In this document: positions 32,894 to 43,936 of the stretch, piece after piece
Layout of the letters: the number at the start of each line of letters is the position of its first letter
Position numbering within the stretch: the first letter of the stretch is position 1
From: Gari tellinella
Lineage: Eukaryota; Mollusca; Bivalvia; Cardiida; Psammobiidae
Reading direction: 5' to 3'
Assembly: GCA_922989275.2 (NCBI GenBank)
Contig: OV277863.1
Location: 19,062,001-19,126,000, forward strand
DNA length: 64,000 nt
Program-made: the position numbers and the translations under genes
The notes under the pieces: generated by a model
The model's input: only the letters and a program-made list of their open reading frames with translations
Database searches by the model: none
Told to the model about the DNA's origin: nothing

Positions 32894-34429
32894 CAAGAGG
32901 GCTTGAAGGCCCTGATATCGCTCACCATTTGTAATGAAGCCTGATAGCTTTACCTTTGAATTTCACATGTTTTATTCTAAATCCATTCAAGTTTGTCGAC
33001 CTACTGTAGTATAGTAGAGTACATGTATATCAAAGGTAGATAACTATAGAGCCTAAACAATACTGAAATGAAGCCTTTTTCTAGCATTTCAAAGTATATC
33101 AAGGGCAGGTAACTATTGCCACAATGATTACATTTCAACAATAATTGCACTCCTTCCAGAACATATAGCTACATCCTTTGTGTACAAGTATAATCAAAAT
33201 CCATTGAAAACTGTAGTTACAAGAGTGTAAACGCTGTAAAATATGGCTTTTTCAGGAATTCAAATATCTCTTGATCTACCGTATGTGTCTGATTCCAACC
33301 ATAATCACCTTTTTTCGAACTCTTATGGTCATATACAATCTGGGCAAGTTTGAGAGAGCTTGGATAAATATTGTGGCCTCCACAGCGTAAACACTGTTAA
33401 ATATATCATTTTCAGCAATTCAAAGGTAGATAACTTTTGACCTATTGATCGGATTACAACCATAATTGAACTCATCCAAAGTCTTATGGTAATATACAAT
33501 CTGAGTAAGTTTGAGAAAGATTGGATAAAATTTGTGACCTCTAGAGTGTAAACATCGTTTAATATGGAAATTTTCAGTAATTCAAAGGTAGATAACTCTC
33601 GACCTATGAGTCTGATTTCAACTATAATCAAACTAATCTGAACTCTTATAGTCATTGACAATCTGAGCAGGTTTGAGATAGATTGGATAAAAATTGTGGT
33701 CTCTAGAGTGTAAACACTGTTAAATATGGCATTTTCAGCATTTCAAAGGTATATAAGTTTATAACTCTTGATCTGTTTGTCCGATTTCAACCAAAATCGA
33801 ACTCATCTGAATTCTTATGGTCATATACAATCTGGGCAAGTTTTAGAAAGATTGGATAAATACTGTGGCCTCTAGAGTGTAAACACTGTTAAATAAGGCA
33901 TTTTCAGCAATTCAAAGGTAGATAACTCTTGATCTATTTGTCCGATTTCAACCAAAATCAAACTCTCTCGAACTCTTAAGTTTTAGAAAGATTGGATAAA
34001 TACTGTGGCCTCTAGAGTGTAAACACTGTTAAATAAGGCATTTTCAGCAATTCAAAGGTAGATAACTCTTGATCTATTTGTCCGATTTCAACCAAAATCA
34101 AACTCTCTCGAACTCTTATGGTCATATACAATCTGGGCAAGTTTTAGAAAGATTGGATAAATACTGTGGCCTCTAGAGTGTAAACACTGTTAAATATGGC
34201 ATTTTCAGCAGTTCAAAGGTAGATAACTCATGACCTATTTGTCCGATTTCAACCATAATCAAACTCATCCGAACTCTTATGGCAATATACCATCTGAGCA
34301 AGTTTGAGAAAGAATGGATAAATATTGTGGCCTCTAGAGTGTAAACACTAAAATTGTTGACGACGCACGACGGACGCCGGACATTCAAGGATTGCAAAAG
34401 CTCACCCTGAGCTAGTTCAGGTGAGCTAA
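32894..34429. mobile_element. Helentron-like element with about 165-bp monomers
   Basis: Starts 'caagagggcttgaaggccct' (5' hairpin) plus 'atcgctcacc', ends with the hairpin CTCACCCTGAGC...TCAGGTGAGCTAA. It holds about six units of 'gcctctagagtgtaaacact', 'gcattttcagcaattcaaag' and 'gtagataactcttgatctat'. The uninterrupted K copy at 24113 gives the empty site: 'cttata|taaatggg'. ORFs on the minus strand are array artefacts. Confidence 0.82.
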
Positions 34430-34504
34430 TAAATGGGTAAGATTTAGTTTAGGATAATAAATTCTGTTAAATAATGCATTTCCAAAAAAAAAATTAGAAG
34501 CTCT

Positions 34505-34597
34505 GGTGGGATTCGAACCCGTGACCCTCCATTGCGGAGACAAACAAGAAAAATGAGGACACGCCTTTACCGCCTCGACCACGGACGCTCTCTATAT
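34505..34597 (-). other. tRNA-like (Pol III box) segment inside K
   Basis: Minus strand: 'gtggtcgaggcggtaaaggc' resembles the A box of class II (Leu/Ser-type) tRNAs, and 'gggtcacgggttcgaatccc' a B box/T arm, about 50 nt apart. No proper acceptor stem, so not a functional tRNA gene. Confidence 0.55.
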
Positions 34598-35079
34598 ATA
34601 TGGTAGCGAGGTAACGTACTTCACTGGTAGCGATTAATACTACATTATTCGGCTCCGGTTTATGTCAGAGCCCGTGTAGAGAAGCAACAACAGCAACAAA
34701 ACCGTCAGCTGACGCTATTGAAAAACGATGGAATATATCTAAAAAAAACTAAGATTCGGTGACGATTCTTGAGACTTTTTTTTTAATGATCATATTTTTT
34801 TAATGTCAGAAGCCAAATAATGCCACAAATTTGCTTTTATTTGAGTATTTTATTTTATTTTGACAAGTACACCATCCGGTTGGGAGTCCCTTTAAAAAGG
34901 CATATTTATGGAGTAATGGATTAAGGTACACAAGCAAACTCCAATACCCCAGAATATAAAATGCCTGTGCAGAAAGTCTGACATATAAACATTTGAGACC
35001 AGCAAACCGTTGTCTATATAACAGTACAACAGTAGAGACCTGCTATCATGGTTTGAACCCCAGTGCATTGGTGTGGTAT

Positions 35080-35181
35080 ACAGGTACATTATTGAAGCAG
35101 AATGACAGTGAAGCAGAAAGCTCCTACAGGAGCTTTCTGCTTTACCGTCATCCTGCTTTACTCTGCCACCTGCCTTTAACG
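35080..35181. repeat. H1-type hairpin, unassigned element
   Basis: 'agcagaatgacagtgaagca' pairs with 'tgctttaccgtcatcctgct' around 'ctcctacaggag'. Confidence 0.75.
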
Positions 35182-35267
35182 TCAAACCCAATTAATCCTT
35201 GGTTTGTGTGGATATAACTGAATGTCTTTACTGTAACATATGTTCTTGACAAGGAATTTAGCATCAG

Positions 35268-35535
35268 TACAGTGGCAAAGATGCTATTCTTTCCTGTTTA
35301 AACAAAACTATAAAACAATAAACACAAATGCAATACAATTAAATGTACACATTAAATCACAACTTTTTTAAAAGTCTTGCTGATTCATGTTTGTCTGAGA
35401 GTTGTGAACAGTTTGGGGCCTGATCAGAGGCCGGGTTACTTGACCTTTCATCTGGCTCCAGACTGTTTATAATGAACATAAGATTTTTAGCATAAACATG
35501 TTTATTTGGGAAAGAATAATGTCTTTCCCACTGTA
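35268..35535. mobile_element. MITE family E
   Basis: TACAGTGGCAAAGATGC to 'ctttcccactgta'; H2 palindrome at about 35405-35470 partly decayed. Confidence 0.75.
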
Positions 35536-35547
35536 AGTAAGACTAAC

Positions 35548-35755
35548 CAAGAACTCCAGATAAGAGGGAGTATTAATTTTGAAAAACTAAAATCTTTATT
35601 TCTGCATTAATGCCTATGGTGTTACTACTCATTAGAATCGTCTCTTTGAGACGATTCTAATGAGTAGTATCACTGTATCATCATAGGACTTGGTGCTGAA
35701 ATGATTGAGAAAATGTGGGAATTGTTCAGTTTACTCCCTCTTCTCTGGAGCCCTG
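35548..35755. mobile_element. MITE family D
   Basis: Left CAAGAACTCCAGATAAG, right 'ttctctggagccctg', intact inner hairpin; target duplication not evident. Confidence 0.8.
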
Positions 35756-35984
35756 CTGACATAAACTTAACATTTCTAACATTTTCTCCATCAAACCCAA
35801 TGTTGTTACCAAAATCTCATAGAATTGTTATTTCCATACTGGTCAGGGCTCTATAATGAAAAGTCTCATAAGGATAGTTTTTGGTGGAAAATATAAGGAT
35901 TTTAATATTACAAATACTCAGTTTAATATTTCAAGTTTCTGTTTCTTGACATATAGTATGTTTGTATGTTTCAATTTACATCCG

Positions 35985-36135
35985 TTTCTGCTAACTTTGG
36001 GCTATTTGAATGTCCCAGAGAGAGGGACCTAGCAGTTACAGAACAACCCGGGTGATGCCCTACTCTTTTTTTGATAGAGCTCTCTAGTTCCTTTGCATGT
36101 CCAGTGTATAGCACTGATACTTGGGACCTTGGTTT
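35985..36135 (-). mobile_element. SINE-like M fragment
   Basis: 'tccgtttctgctaactttgg', 'gtcccagagagaggga', 'agttcctttgcatgtccag': a diverged single-arm version of the element at 38545. Confidence 0.5.
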
Positions 36136-36386
36136 AATCTTTCAACACAATTTGACCTGTTTAATATATCATAACTCATTACATTTAAAACAGTGTAGAC
36201 CCAGATCAGAGGGCTCCTATAGGAGCCCTCTGATCTAGTTCTACACTGTTTGCTAATATAGACCAGTATTTATTAAACTAGTACTACCCAGAATTCCAAG
36301 CAGACTGGTTCGTGTTTTGGTAACTAAAATGATCCACAAGGGAACCTAATAACCCACATGAATTACTTAGTGTTGACAAGAGTTAA
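36134..36386 (-). mobile_element. TTAA element family Q
   Basis: TTAATCTTTCAACACAAT / TTAGTGTTGACAAGAGTTAA; palindrome of H2 type around 'ctcctataggag'. 36387-36918 shows no recognisable feature. Confidence 0.78.
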
Positions 36387-36918
36387 CTCCAACTCTGGCC
36401 TTTCATAAGCTGCAACAGCTGCAGTAATCTAACAGTAGCTGCTATTATAGAACACTCTCCATCTGCTAAACAAAGTCATTTATTATGCTTTAATGACTGA
36501 GGGGGAGGTAGTTAAGAACCATTAAAGCAGCCACAGAGCTGCAGCTATTTAAACACAGCAATCTTTAACTAACCTAATCAGGCATACCACACCATGTAGA
36601 AAATGAGATAAAATACCAGCCATTATCCGCATATAGTCATTCTGTCTCAGCTGATATTTAAAGGTAGCTAGTGTAAAATTAAGACTTGCTATGGAAACAA
36701 CCGTCAAGGTTACAGTGACATACCTAATTATGTTTGGGTGAATGGATAACATTTTTTATAACTATGTCACTATGTGACAACAAAATTATCAATAATTATT
36801 TCAGTATAATTTTTAATATAATTATAAATATCTATTAATTTTATCATTTTAAAATGTAACCAAGCAAATTATCAAGACGGTGAACAAGAGCTTTAACCTT
36901 TACAATCCTGATACCAGA

Positions 36919-37480
36919 TACAGTGCCCTCTCTCTACAGCAACACTCAATGAGAGACAAAGATTGTGTGTGCTGTTCGGAGGAAGTTGTTACAGGGAGGG
37001 AAACTTTAACCCTTAGCCTGCCACTCACGACTATAGCTCCATATGCAAACAGCTTTGATCCGGATGAGACGCCGAGTAACTCGGCGTCTCATCCGGATCA
37101 AAGCTGTTTGACACTCGGACAACATTTTCAGCAATTTTGAGCAACTTTGAAACTTGAAGCAGACGAGAAATATAGCAGACGACAATTTATTTGGCGGGCT
37201 AAGGGTTTAAATACCCTAAGAGACTTGGCTTACATTGGCAAACAGTTTGAACCCAGATAAGACACAGTGTAATGTGACTTCTGATCTGGAATCAAACTGT
37301 TTTTCACTCATCTTTATGTATAATTCTTCTGTCAAAACTTTGAGAAGAAGAGAAAACAACAATTCTAAGCAGTCCCGCTATTGCAGCAGTGAAAGTGTTA
37401 GAGACATAATTGTCTTGTTTTGGGAACAGCGGTAATTAGCATTGTTGTAAGGAGGGAATCCTTGGGGAGGGAGCCCTGTA
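36919..37480. mobile_element. MITE family G interrupted by C
   Basis: TACAGTGCCCTCTCTCTACA left, 'gggagggagccctgta' right, with 'agagacaaagattgtgtgtg'; C sits in the TTAA after 'gggagggaaactt'. One H2 palindrome of its own at about 37240-37305. Confidence 0.72.
37006..37210 (-). mobile_element. MITE family C nested in G
   Basis: TTAACCCTTAGCCTGCCA to 'ggcgggctaagggtttaa'; nearly perfect palindrome. Lacks one 'caaagtgctt' unit present in other copies. Confidence 0.9.
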
Positions 37481-37832
37481 AGTAGTATAGACTCATTTCA
37501 GAGGGCTCATAAAGGAGTCCTCTCAGGTGGGTCCGCACGGTTTGTTTTGAAATATTTTAGGATAATTAAACCCCTTAACAGACTAAAGTAGTCATGCATT
37601 AAGACTCATTTATCGGAAAATATGCGAGAATGATCTCAGCTCCTCATAAAAATGAGTGGTTGTCCAAAAGACAACTGAAATTAAAAGGTTTTTACACAGA
37701 CTGTAGTCAAAACTAACAAAAGCAAGTAGTAAGTGAGAACAGGAATCTTTAATACTATATACAGACAAAAATATTGCACAGTTCTGCTTTTTATCACTGT
37801 ATCCTGAAGAAGCTTTCTGCAGCATGGCTGCA

Positions 37833-38083
37833 TTAAACCTTTCAACTTTAAGTAACTCTTGGGTGTAATAAGGTTCCCTTTTGGATCTTTTTAATTACCA
37901 AAACATGAACCCGTCTACTTGGAATTCTGGGTAGTTAAATAAATACTGCTCTAAATTAGCAAACAGTGTAGACCCTGATCAGAGGGTCCTATAGGATCCC
38001 TCTGATTTGGGTGTACACTGTTTGCAAATATAATGAGTATATGAGTATATTTAAAACATATCCATGGTGTTGAAAGAGTAAAC
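37833..38083 (+). mobile_element. TTAA element family Q
   Basis: TTAAACCTTTCAACTTTAAG / 'tggtgttgaaagagtaaa'; palindrome around 'gtcctataggat'. Confidence 0.78.
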
Positions 38084-38086
38084 CCG

Positions 38087-38236
38087 TTAACCCATAGTCT
38101 GTTTCTAGTATTTAAGAAAAGTGGCCACTTAAAGCAGGCTGAAAAATTTGCTGTGGTACATGTTCATGACTGTATGAGTTGGACATATTTTCTTCAATGG
38201 AGGAATACGTTAAACGTGCTAAAAGGCACTTCTAAA
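38087..38236 (-). mobile_element. MITE family A, hairpin deleted
   Basis: 'TTAACCCATAGtctgtttcta' left arm runs from 'gcaggctgaaa' straight into 'tgctgtggtacatgttcatg'; right end missing. 38237-38544 holds no repeat I can name. Confidence 0.65.
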
Positions 38237-38544
38237 ACAGATTCACAATCGAACCTGTACTAATAACCTACAAGAGTTACTTAGTGTTGAAAGAAAGGGT
38301 TTTAACAAAGGCTTTACTGGATAGTCAGTCATATAACCTACTTTTACAACTGACTAAAACAGAAGAAATTTCCATGACTTACAAACAAGTTACAGACTGT
38401 GAAAAACTTCCTGTGAAGGCCACTTGTTTTTAATATCAAGAAATGTCAATAATAATACAGCTAACAAACATTTAACTGCCTGCACTTTTACAACATGTTT
38501 GGCATTTAATTTTTTGTTCAACATAATGTTTTTTTATTTTGTTT

Positions 38545-38765
38545 TGTTTGTTAACGTCCGTTTCTGCCATCTATGGGCTAATTGGACGCCCCAGAGAGAG
38601 GGGAGCGGATACAGAGAACCCGGGCGCGATGCCCTACTCTTATTATCAAAAGAGTTCTCTGGTTCTTTTAGATGCCAAGTGTAAAGCACTCATACATCGG
38701 ACCTCAGTTTATAAAATCTTATCCGAAGAACTTGGTCCGGCGATGGTAGTAAAAGTACTCTTCCC
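38545..38765 (-). mobile_element. SINE-like element M
   Basis: Body 'ccgtttctgccatctatggg' to 'agtgtaaagcactcatacat' matches 25995-26220 without the inverted arm; the tRNA-like head is cut off after 'gaacttggtccggcgatgg'. Confidence 0.65.
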
Positions 38766-39024
38766 TCTTGACAATGTCCAACCATAAGTCACCTGCAAAA
38801 CTCATTGTTGACCTCCATGAATGTTTTTCCTATGTTAATTAGCATTGCATGATTTTTCAAGCCCAAGGTAACATAATTCCTGAAATGTTGTCAAATATCC
38901 GCTAATCGCATGTCACTACTGTAGCAGTGGGAAGGATATGGTAAAATAAGTCAGCTTAGTAAAAAATATACCAAACAACAAGATGTAGTAAAAAATTTAT
39001 TTGAAAGTAAAAAAAATAGAAAGG

Positions 39025-39672
39025 GTGTTCCTCCGAACACACGTGTCACCTGCCAGCAAGCATCAGTCCAACAAGAGTTAGCTAAAATGACAAACGTCAT
39101 TATAGCAGAAGTTATCTGCCACAAAAGAAAGTGTAGAAAAATGGAATAACTCTTATGGTATTCGTGCAACAGTTATGAGCCATGTGCAAGGTACTTCAAC
39201 TCATCAAACTCTTTAAACAAATGAAATTTTATCTGAAAGGCATCAGTAGAACAGGAGTTATATGCTGAAAATAGAAAATATTGGAAAGGGAAATAACTCT
39301 CACAGCATTGCTGCAAGAGTTATGATCCTTGTGCAAGGCACTTTCACTCAACAATCTTTTTCCACAAATGAAATTTCATTACAAAATCTTCAGGATAACA
39401 GAAGAAATCAGCAGGAAAATAAAATGTTGAAAAGGGGGCCAACTCTCACAATATTGATGCAAGAATTATGAAATTTGTGTAAGATACTTCCACTTGTCAA
39501 GCTCTTTCTACATATGAAGTTTCATATCTTAAAAGCTTCAGTAGACCAGGAGTTATCAAGCATGAAGTAAAAAGCGTGACGGAAAGACAGATGAATGGAC
39601 AGACAGAGAGATGCCGGAAAAGTGATCCCTTGGTGTCACCTCTGCCTACAGCAGCTGCTGGTGACACAAAAA
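39025..39672. mobile_element. Helentron-like element, third type
   Basis: Left 'cgtgtcacctgccagcaagc', right 'ggtgtcacctctgcctacag' followed by 'cagctgctggtgacac' (3' hairpin). About three units of 'agttatgatccttgtgcaag' and 'acaaatgaaatttcat'. 38766-39024 shows nothing else. Confidence 0.6.
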
Positions 39673-39786
39673 AGTGTCTCTTCGAGACGATTCTAATGAG
39701 TAGTCACACAATAGGATTTGGTGCTGAAATGAGCGAGAAAATGTTGAATTTGCTCAGTTTACTCCCTCTTATCTGGAGCCGGGCTG
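39673..39786. mobile_element. Family D fragment
   Basis: Half element beginning at the hairpin loop 'gtctcttcgagacgattcta' and ending 'tatctggagccgggctgg'; abuts the preceding Helentron-like end. Confidence 0.7.
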
Positions 39787-40240
39787 GCATGAATATAAGA
39801 GGTCATGGGAAAAGACTGGTACAGACCCTGCAGTGCAGGCGAAACAGTAGGTTGATTTGTTCATGTGAAACCCAGCACGACTTCACATACACACAAAATA
39901 ATGAACATTTAATCAGTACAGTACTGCATGCAAGCTTTTTAATGAGGTTTTTTGTTTGTTTACATCTGAGGTATATTCCATGGAAGGTTAAAAAGACAGA
40001 CATCCAGATGGGCAACAAAGCTAAAGGAAACTCTAGGTGTACGCCCAAACCTTTCATTTTTTGCGACACAATTAGAGCGAAATGTTTGAAAGTAAAAAAA
40101 CGTTGATACATGTAGTAAACAATATTGTGATTGCCCCACAAATGGTACCAGAATAATGATTCTAAACAAAGTGACATTTACTCAATCTATTCAGCACTTC
40201 TCAACCACTTAATGTAATTGTATTAAAGACTATAATGTAG

Positions 40241-40398
40241 TAACACATTACTCCATAATTACGCGGTTTTTTTGCATCTTTAATTTATTTTTCCGCTGAA
40301 GGTAGTAATTCTATTTTATATTTTATATAGTAATGAATATTCAACGTAATAATTATTGTCTATATTATTGTCTATATCATAGCAGATGGTAGTTTAAG
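40241..40398 (+). mobile_element. Family A left half
   Basis: 'acattactccataattacgcg' through 'catagcagatggtagtttaa'; hairpin lost. Between 39787 and 40240 I see no supported gene. Confidence 0.6.
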
Positions 40399-40483
40399 GT
40401 GGTTTGACAGCGGGCGCCCCGCATCTCGAGATCTTTTAGGCACGTGCTTATAGAAGAAAATTTACGTAAAGATAAGCTTCAGT

Positions 40484-40557
40484 GTCTTCTTTGTTAGCGC
40501 AGTTGGTAGAGTTATTGACTAGCAATCCAAAGGTTCTGAGTTTGAGTCCCACTCGCT
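40484..40557 (+). other. tRNA-like segment (Ala-type loop), pseudogene or SINE head
   Basis: A-box-like 'ttagcgcagttggtagag', a loop 'ctagcaa' that would present AGC, and B-box-like 'gagtttgagtccc'. The acceptor stem does not pair and the anticodon stem has mismatches, so a functional tRNA is unlikely. Confidence 0.5.
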
Positions 40558-40727
40558 TCAAAACTTTTTTTAAAATAAATTGTCCGATTTTATTGACTAG
40601 TCAATCCATAACGCAGTGATCAAAGAACATGCTATGTTAGTCACATGACAAATGTAATAATGAATAATATCAGATGCAAGTATAGTCAGTGACAACTAAA
40701 CTTTGTGAGGAGTTATAGCCTCTTATG

Positions 40728-40832
40728 ACAGATGGCAGCTTAAACATGACAAAAGTAATGCTAAAAGATAGATCCTAAAGGAGCTTTTATGCATTACTTT
40801 TGTCATGCATTAAGTAGTCACCTGTCTTAAAA
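40728..40832. repeat. H1-type hairpin, unassigned element
   Basis: 'catgacaaaagtaatgc' pairs with 'gcattacttttgtcatg' around 'ctaaaggag'; flanks 'gacagatggcagctta' / 'taagtagtcacctgtc'. Confidence 0.75.
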
Positions 40833-41015
40833 GATCTACAGGCTACCGTTTTCAATGTTCTATTATTACAGGTTTGACTTGTGGTGTTATTTAGAGCTGA
40901 CAGCATTTTAAAGTTGAACTCAAGGGAAGTAACTCGGTTTGTGTTAACATTTTGTCAGAATTCTGGAAATCATGTATAAAACTTCTCCAGCTTCAATAAT
41001 TGCTAGTTGTACAAC

Positions 41016-41191
41016 CAGCGCTCCAGATAAGGGGGGTATTTTAAAAAAAATTAATTATTTCTAAATTAAACCCTATGGTGTCACTCTTCGAGACGATTCT
41101 AATGAGTAGTAACACCATAGGATTTGATGCTGAAATGAGTGAGAAAATGTTGAATTAGTTCAATTTACTCCCTCTTTAATCTGCAGCCCTG
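41016..41191. mobile_element. MITE family D, shortened hairpin
   Basis: CAGCGCTCCAGATAAGG to 'aatctgcagccctg'; flanks TACAAC / TGTAAC could be a decayed duplication. Confidence 0.78.
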
Positions 41192-41497
41192 TGTAACACC
41201 AGAAAACGGACGGGTCTATTCTGAGAACTCAGCAGTATCACGGTTAGGGAAGGCAAAGCATACATCATAAACAGACAGGTCTATTAACCACTGATTCAAG
41301 GTGAGATTGACAGATATCAATCTTTATGCATTCTGCAGTAATTAACTATTGACAGGTACTGAAAATGGTGTTACAGCATGCTAATTATTTTCTCCTATTT
41401 ACCTGCACACAATAAATTACACTGTGCAGATTTGCAGCTCATAGAGAGCCAGGTGTTCACAGGCTGCCTGCATTGTGGGTCTGTTGTTATATCCATG

Positions 41498-41688
41498 CAG
41501 GGCTCCAGATAAGGGGAGTATTTCGAAAACTAAAATCTTTATTTCTGCATTAAACCCTATGGTGTCACTGCTCATTAGAATCGTCTCGAAGAGACGATTC
41601 TAATGAGTAGTAACACCATAGGATTTGGTACTGAAATAATAGAAATTGTTGGATTTGTTCAGTTTACTCCTGCTTATCTGGAGCCCTG
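41498..41688. mobile_element. MITE family D
   Basis: CAGGGCTCCAGATAAGG to TTATCTGGAGCCCTG with a perfect inner hairpin 'cgtctcgaagagacg'. GTTATATC occurs near both ends, separated by four bases on the left. Confidence 0.87.
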
Positions 41689-41704
41689 GTTATATCTTTA
41701 TATA

Positions 41705-42175
41705 TTAACCCATTACTTTATAGATAAACAGTTTTATGCCCTTTCATTTATTCCCCAACTGAAGAAAATAGTTCCATCTCAGTCATTAAAATGTATCATA
41801 AGAAATGGTTTGGGTTTTTTGATTCTAGGAGATGGACCCATTAAGCCATACTGACTCATATTGACACATTGGGCAATATTCTCATACCGACTCATTTTGA
41901 CACACTTTAATCCACTAGCTTGTATTGAGATAAGCATTGATAATTGTTTATCGCTCATGAGTTACTGGGTTAAAGCAGGCTGAGAATAAAGCAGAATGCA
42001 CCTTAAGGTGCATTCTGCTTTACTTTCAACCTGCTTTGAGTTGTTACCTACCTTCAATACCAGAAACAGGTTTGCATGAACACTAAGTAATAATGTTGTC
42101 TGTATAAAGTGGAACTATTTTTTTCAGTGGAGGAATAAATTAAAAGGCATGCATATTAATCGAATAATGGGTTAA
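41705..42175. mobile_element. Family A hybrid with two like arms, interrupted by I
   Basis: Left 'TTAACCCATTACTTTATAGA...tttattccccaactgaag' and right 'cagtggaggaataaattaaa...TAATGGGTTAA' are both the 'tttattcctcc'-type arm, so this copy is close to a full-length inverted repeat. Confidence 0.72.
41836..41973 (+). mobile_element. TTAA element family I, nested in A
   Basis: 'cccattaagccatactgact' to 'catgagttactgggttaa', inserted where A normally has 'gcTTAAagcagg'; left TTAA lost. Confidence 0.8.
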
Positions 42176-42250
42176 GATGATAGTAAAGCAGAAAGCTCCA
42201 AAAGGAGCTTTCTGCTTTACTTTCATCTTGCTTTAAGCTTCCACCTGTTT
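42176..42250. repeat. H1-type hairpin next to A
   Basis: 'gatgatagtaaagcagaaag' / 'ctttctgctttactttcatc' around 'ctccaaaaggag'. Confidence 0.75.
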
Positions 42251-42624
42251 CAACACAATCAATGTTTAGGGAGGTGACTCTGCATAAAGCATATTGGATG
42301 TAACAAGCCACAATATAAGGTTTGGGGGAGGTAAAAAGTCTCATGAATCTGATCTTGATAAAAGGGCATCCAGTGCAGACACAAACAAGACAAGAAATAT
42401 GATAAAGAACAATATGAACCCCTTCACCGTCAAGCCTAACTACACTGGAATTTGCAAAAAGTTTGGATCCAGATCAGAGGCTCCAAGTAATTCAGCATCT
42501 CATCAAGATTCCAAGAGTTTGACTCATAACAAATGCTTTTCAGCCAAATTTGCTCAACATATAAATTTGTGATATTACATTTACAGCAGGCGACACTTTT
42601 TAAGCAGATACTATTAAATAATAA

Positions 42625-42808
42625 TTAACCCCTTCACTTCCATGACGTCATCAACTTGAAACAATTGTTGTCTGCTTTTTTTTCTCAAATTCAAATTTAA
42701 GTTATTTTGACTTAGAAAATGTAAAATGCGCGTAAAACAGTCTAATCAGGATCCAAGCTGTTTGCAAAATACTGTTGTACTCAGGGTATTGGGCAGTGAA
42801 GGGGTTAA
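42625..42808 (+). mobile_element. TTAA element family P
   Basis: TTAACCCCTTCACTTCC / GGCAGTGAAGGGGTTAA. Another diverged P-like piece with 'gaaccccttcaccgtc' lies at 42417-42620. Confidence 0.8.
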
Positions 42809-42912
42809 ACTTATGTCAGTGAGAGGATTAATTGTGACCTTTTGTAAAGAATTAATAAATAATCTGGTAAAATCATTTTATCACCAGGATACCAAAATAT
42901 AGTCCAACCTTG

Positions 42913-43149
42913 TTAACCCATATTACTTCTTAGCCTGTTTCTAATTTTGAAGGCACTGGTGATCACTTAAAGCAGGCTGAAATTAAAGCAGAATGTGCCT
43001 TAAGGCCAGCTTTAAGCTTCCATCTGCTAGGATATAGACATTTTTTCATACGGTATATGTTTATGACTGTATAAAATGGAACTATAATTTTCTTTGTGGA
43101 GGAATAAATTAAAAGCACTAAAAGGTGCTTCTATGGGGTAAAGGGTTAA
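42913..43149 (-). mobile_element. MITE family A, one hairpin arm shortened
   Basis: TTAACCCATATTACTTCTTA left, 'ctatggggtaaagggttaa' right; the second arm is reduced to 'ggccagctttaagc'. Confidence 0.8.
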
Positions 43150-43158
43150 GCAAATATC

Positions 43159-43390
43159 TAACTCATTGACCCCTGAAACTTAAAATAGACAATTCCAGTA
43201 TCCAATAAAGTATAATCCTTTTTTACTATTTAGGGTCATTTTTTACAACATACTGCAGAATGACAAACAGTGCAAACTCTGATCAGAGGGCTTCTTTTTG
43301 GGTATATAGTGTTTACATAGGCCAAGTGTACTTTTAACTAGAACACTGTTAAAAAATGATGCATAAATGTGTCACTTGGGGTTAATGAGT
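43159..43390 (+). mobile_element. Family B, one hairpin arm deleted
   Basis: 'taactcattgacccctgaaac' to 'cacttggggttaatgag'; keeps only 'caaacagtgcaaactctgat'. Confidence 0.68.
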
Positions 43391-43694
43391 TCATTAATGA
43401 TGCAGTAAATAGATTATCTACAGATTATAGCTAAAAGCAGGACAATAAGTAGTATTAAAAGTAATATAGAATTTACCATTTAGGTCACTGTTTGTATGAT
43501 TATTATGATATTTATTCTGTATTAATTACAGTTTCAGCTTTCAAGCCATCCATGAGAATCAGCAAATTTGAACTGATCTGGGTCTACACTGTCTTCAAAT
43601 AGTGTGAAGCATATAGAAAATATTGGGAATATTCAGTTTACTCACTCTGAAGCTCTGACATGAAGTACATGTACTTTGTATGTATCAATGCTGC

Positions 43695-43936
43695 TTAACT
43701 CATTACTCAATAAATTGACATTTTACTCCTTCAATATATTCCTCCACTGAAGAAAATAGTTCTACTTTATACAGTCATACACTGTAAGAAATATTTTCTA
43801 TATCCTAACAGATGGTAGCTTAAAGCAGACTGAAAGTAAAGCATAATGCACCTTTTGACACACTTTGCTTTACTTTCAATCTGCTTTCAGTGGTTATTTG
43901 GATTCAAACTAAACAGGCTATGGGATAAAGGGATAA
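43695..43936 (+). mobile_element. MITE family A
   Basis: TTAACTCATTACTCAATAA left, hairpin with mismatched loop 'cacctttt', right 'ggctatgggataaagggataa'. 43937-44265 holds nothing I can name. Confidence 0.8.

Larger units (their letters stand above)
32825..34895 (-). mobile_element. TTAA element family K, interrupted
   Basis: TTAAAGAGGCTCGCAACCGG / CCGGTTGGGAGTCCCTTTAA. K sequence runs 32825-32893 and 34430-34895, with the Helentron-like element between. Confidence 0.85.
32624..34924 (-). mobile_element. MITE family A containing K containing a Helentron-like element
   Basis: Left TTAACCCATTACCTCATAG through a degraded hairpin to 'ggaaggca'; the A right arm resumes after K at 34892 ('TTAAaaaggcatatttatgg') to 'gagtaatggattaa'. 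Three levels of nesting. Confidence 0.82.

Noticed and set aside
39576..40177. ORFs of 176 and 124 codons on opposite strands, among the longest in the window
   Set aside because: The plus-strand one reads across a Helentron-like 3' end and a D fragment. The minus-strand one has no recognisable domain and no splice context.
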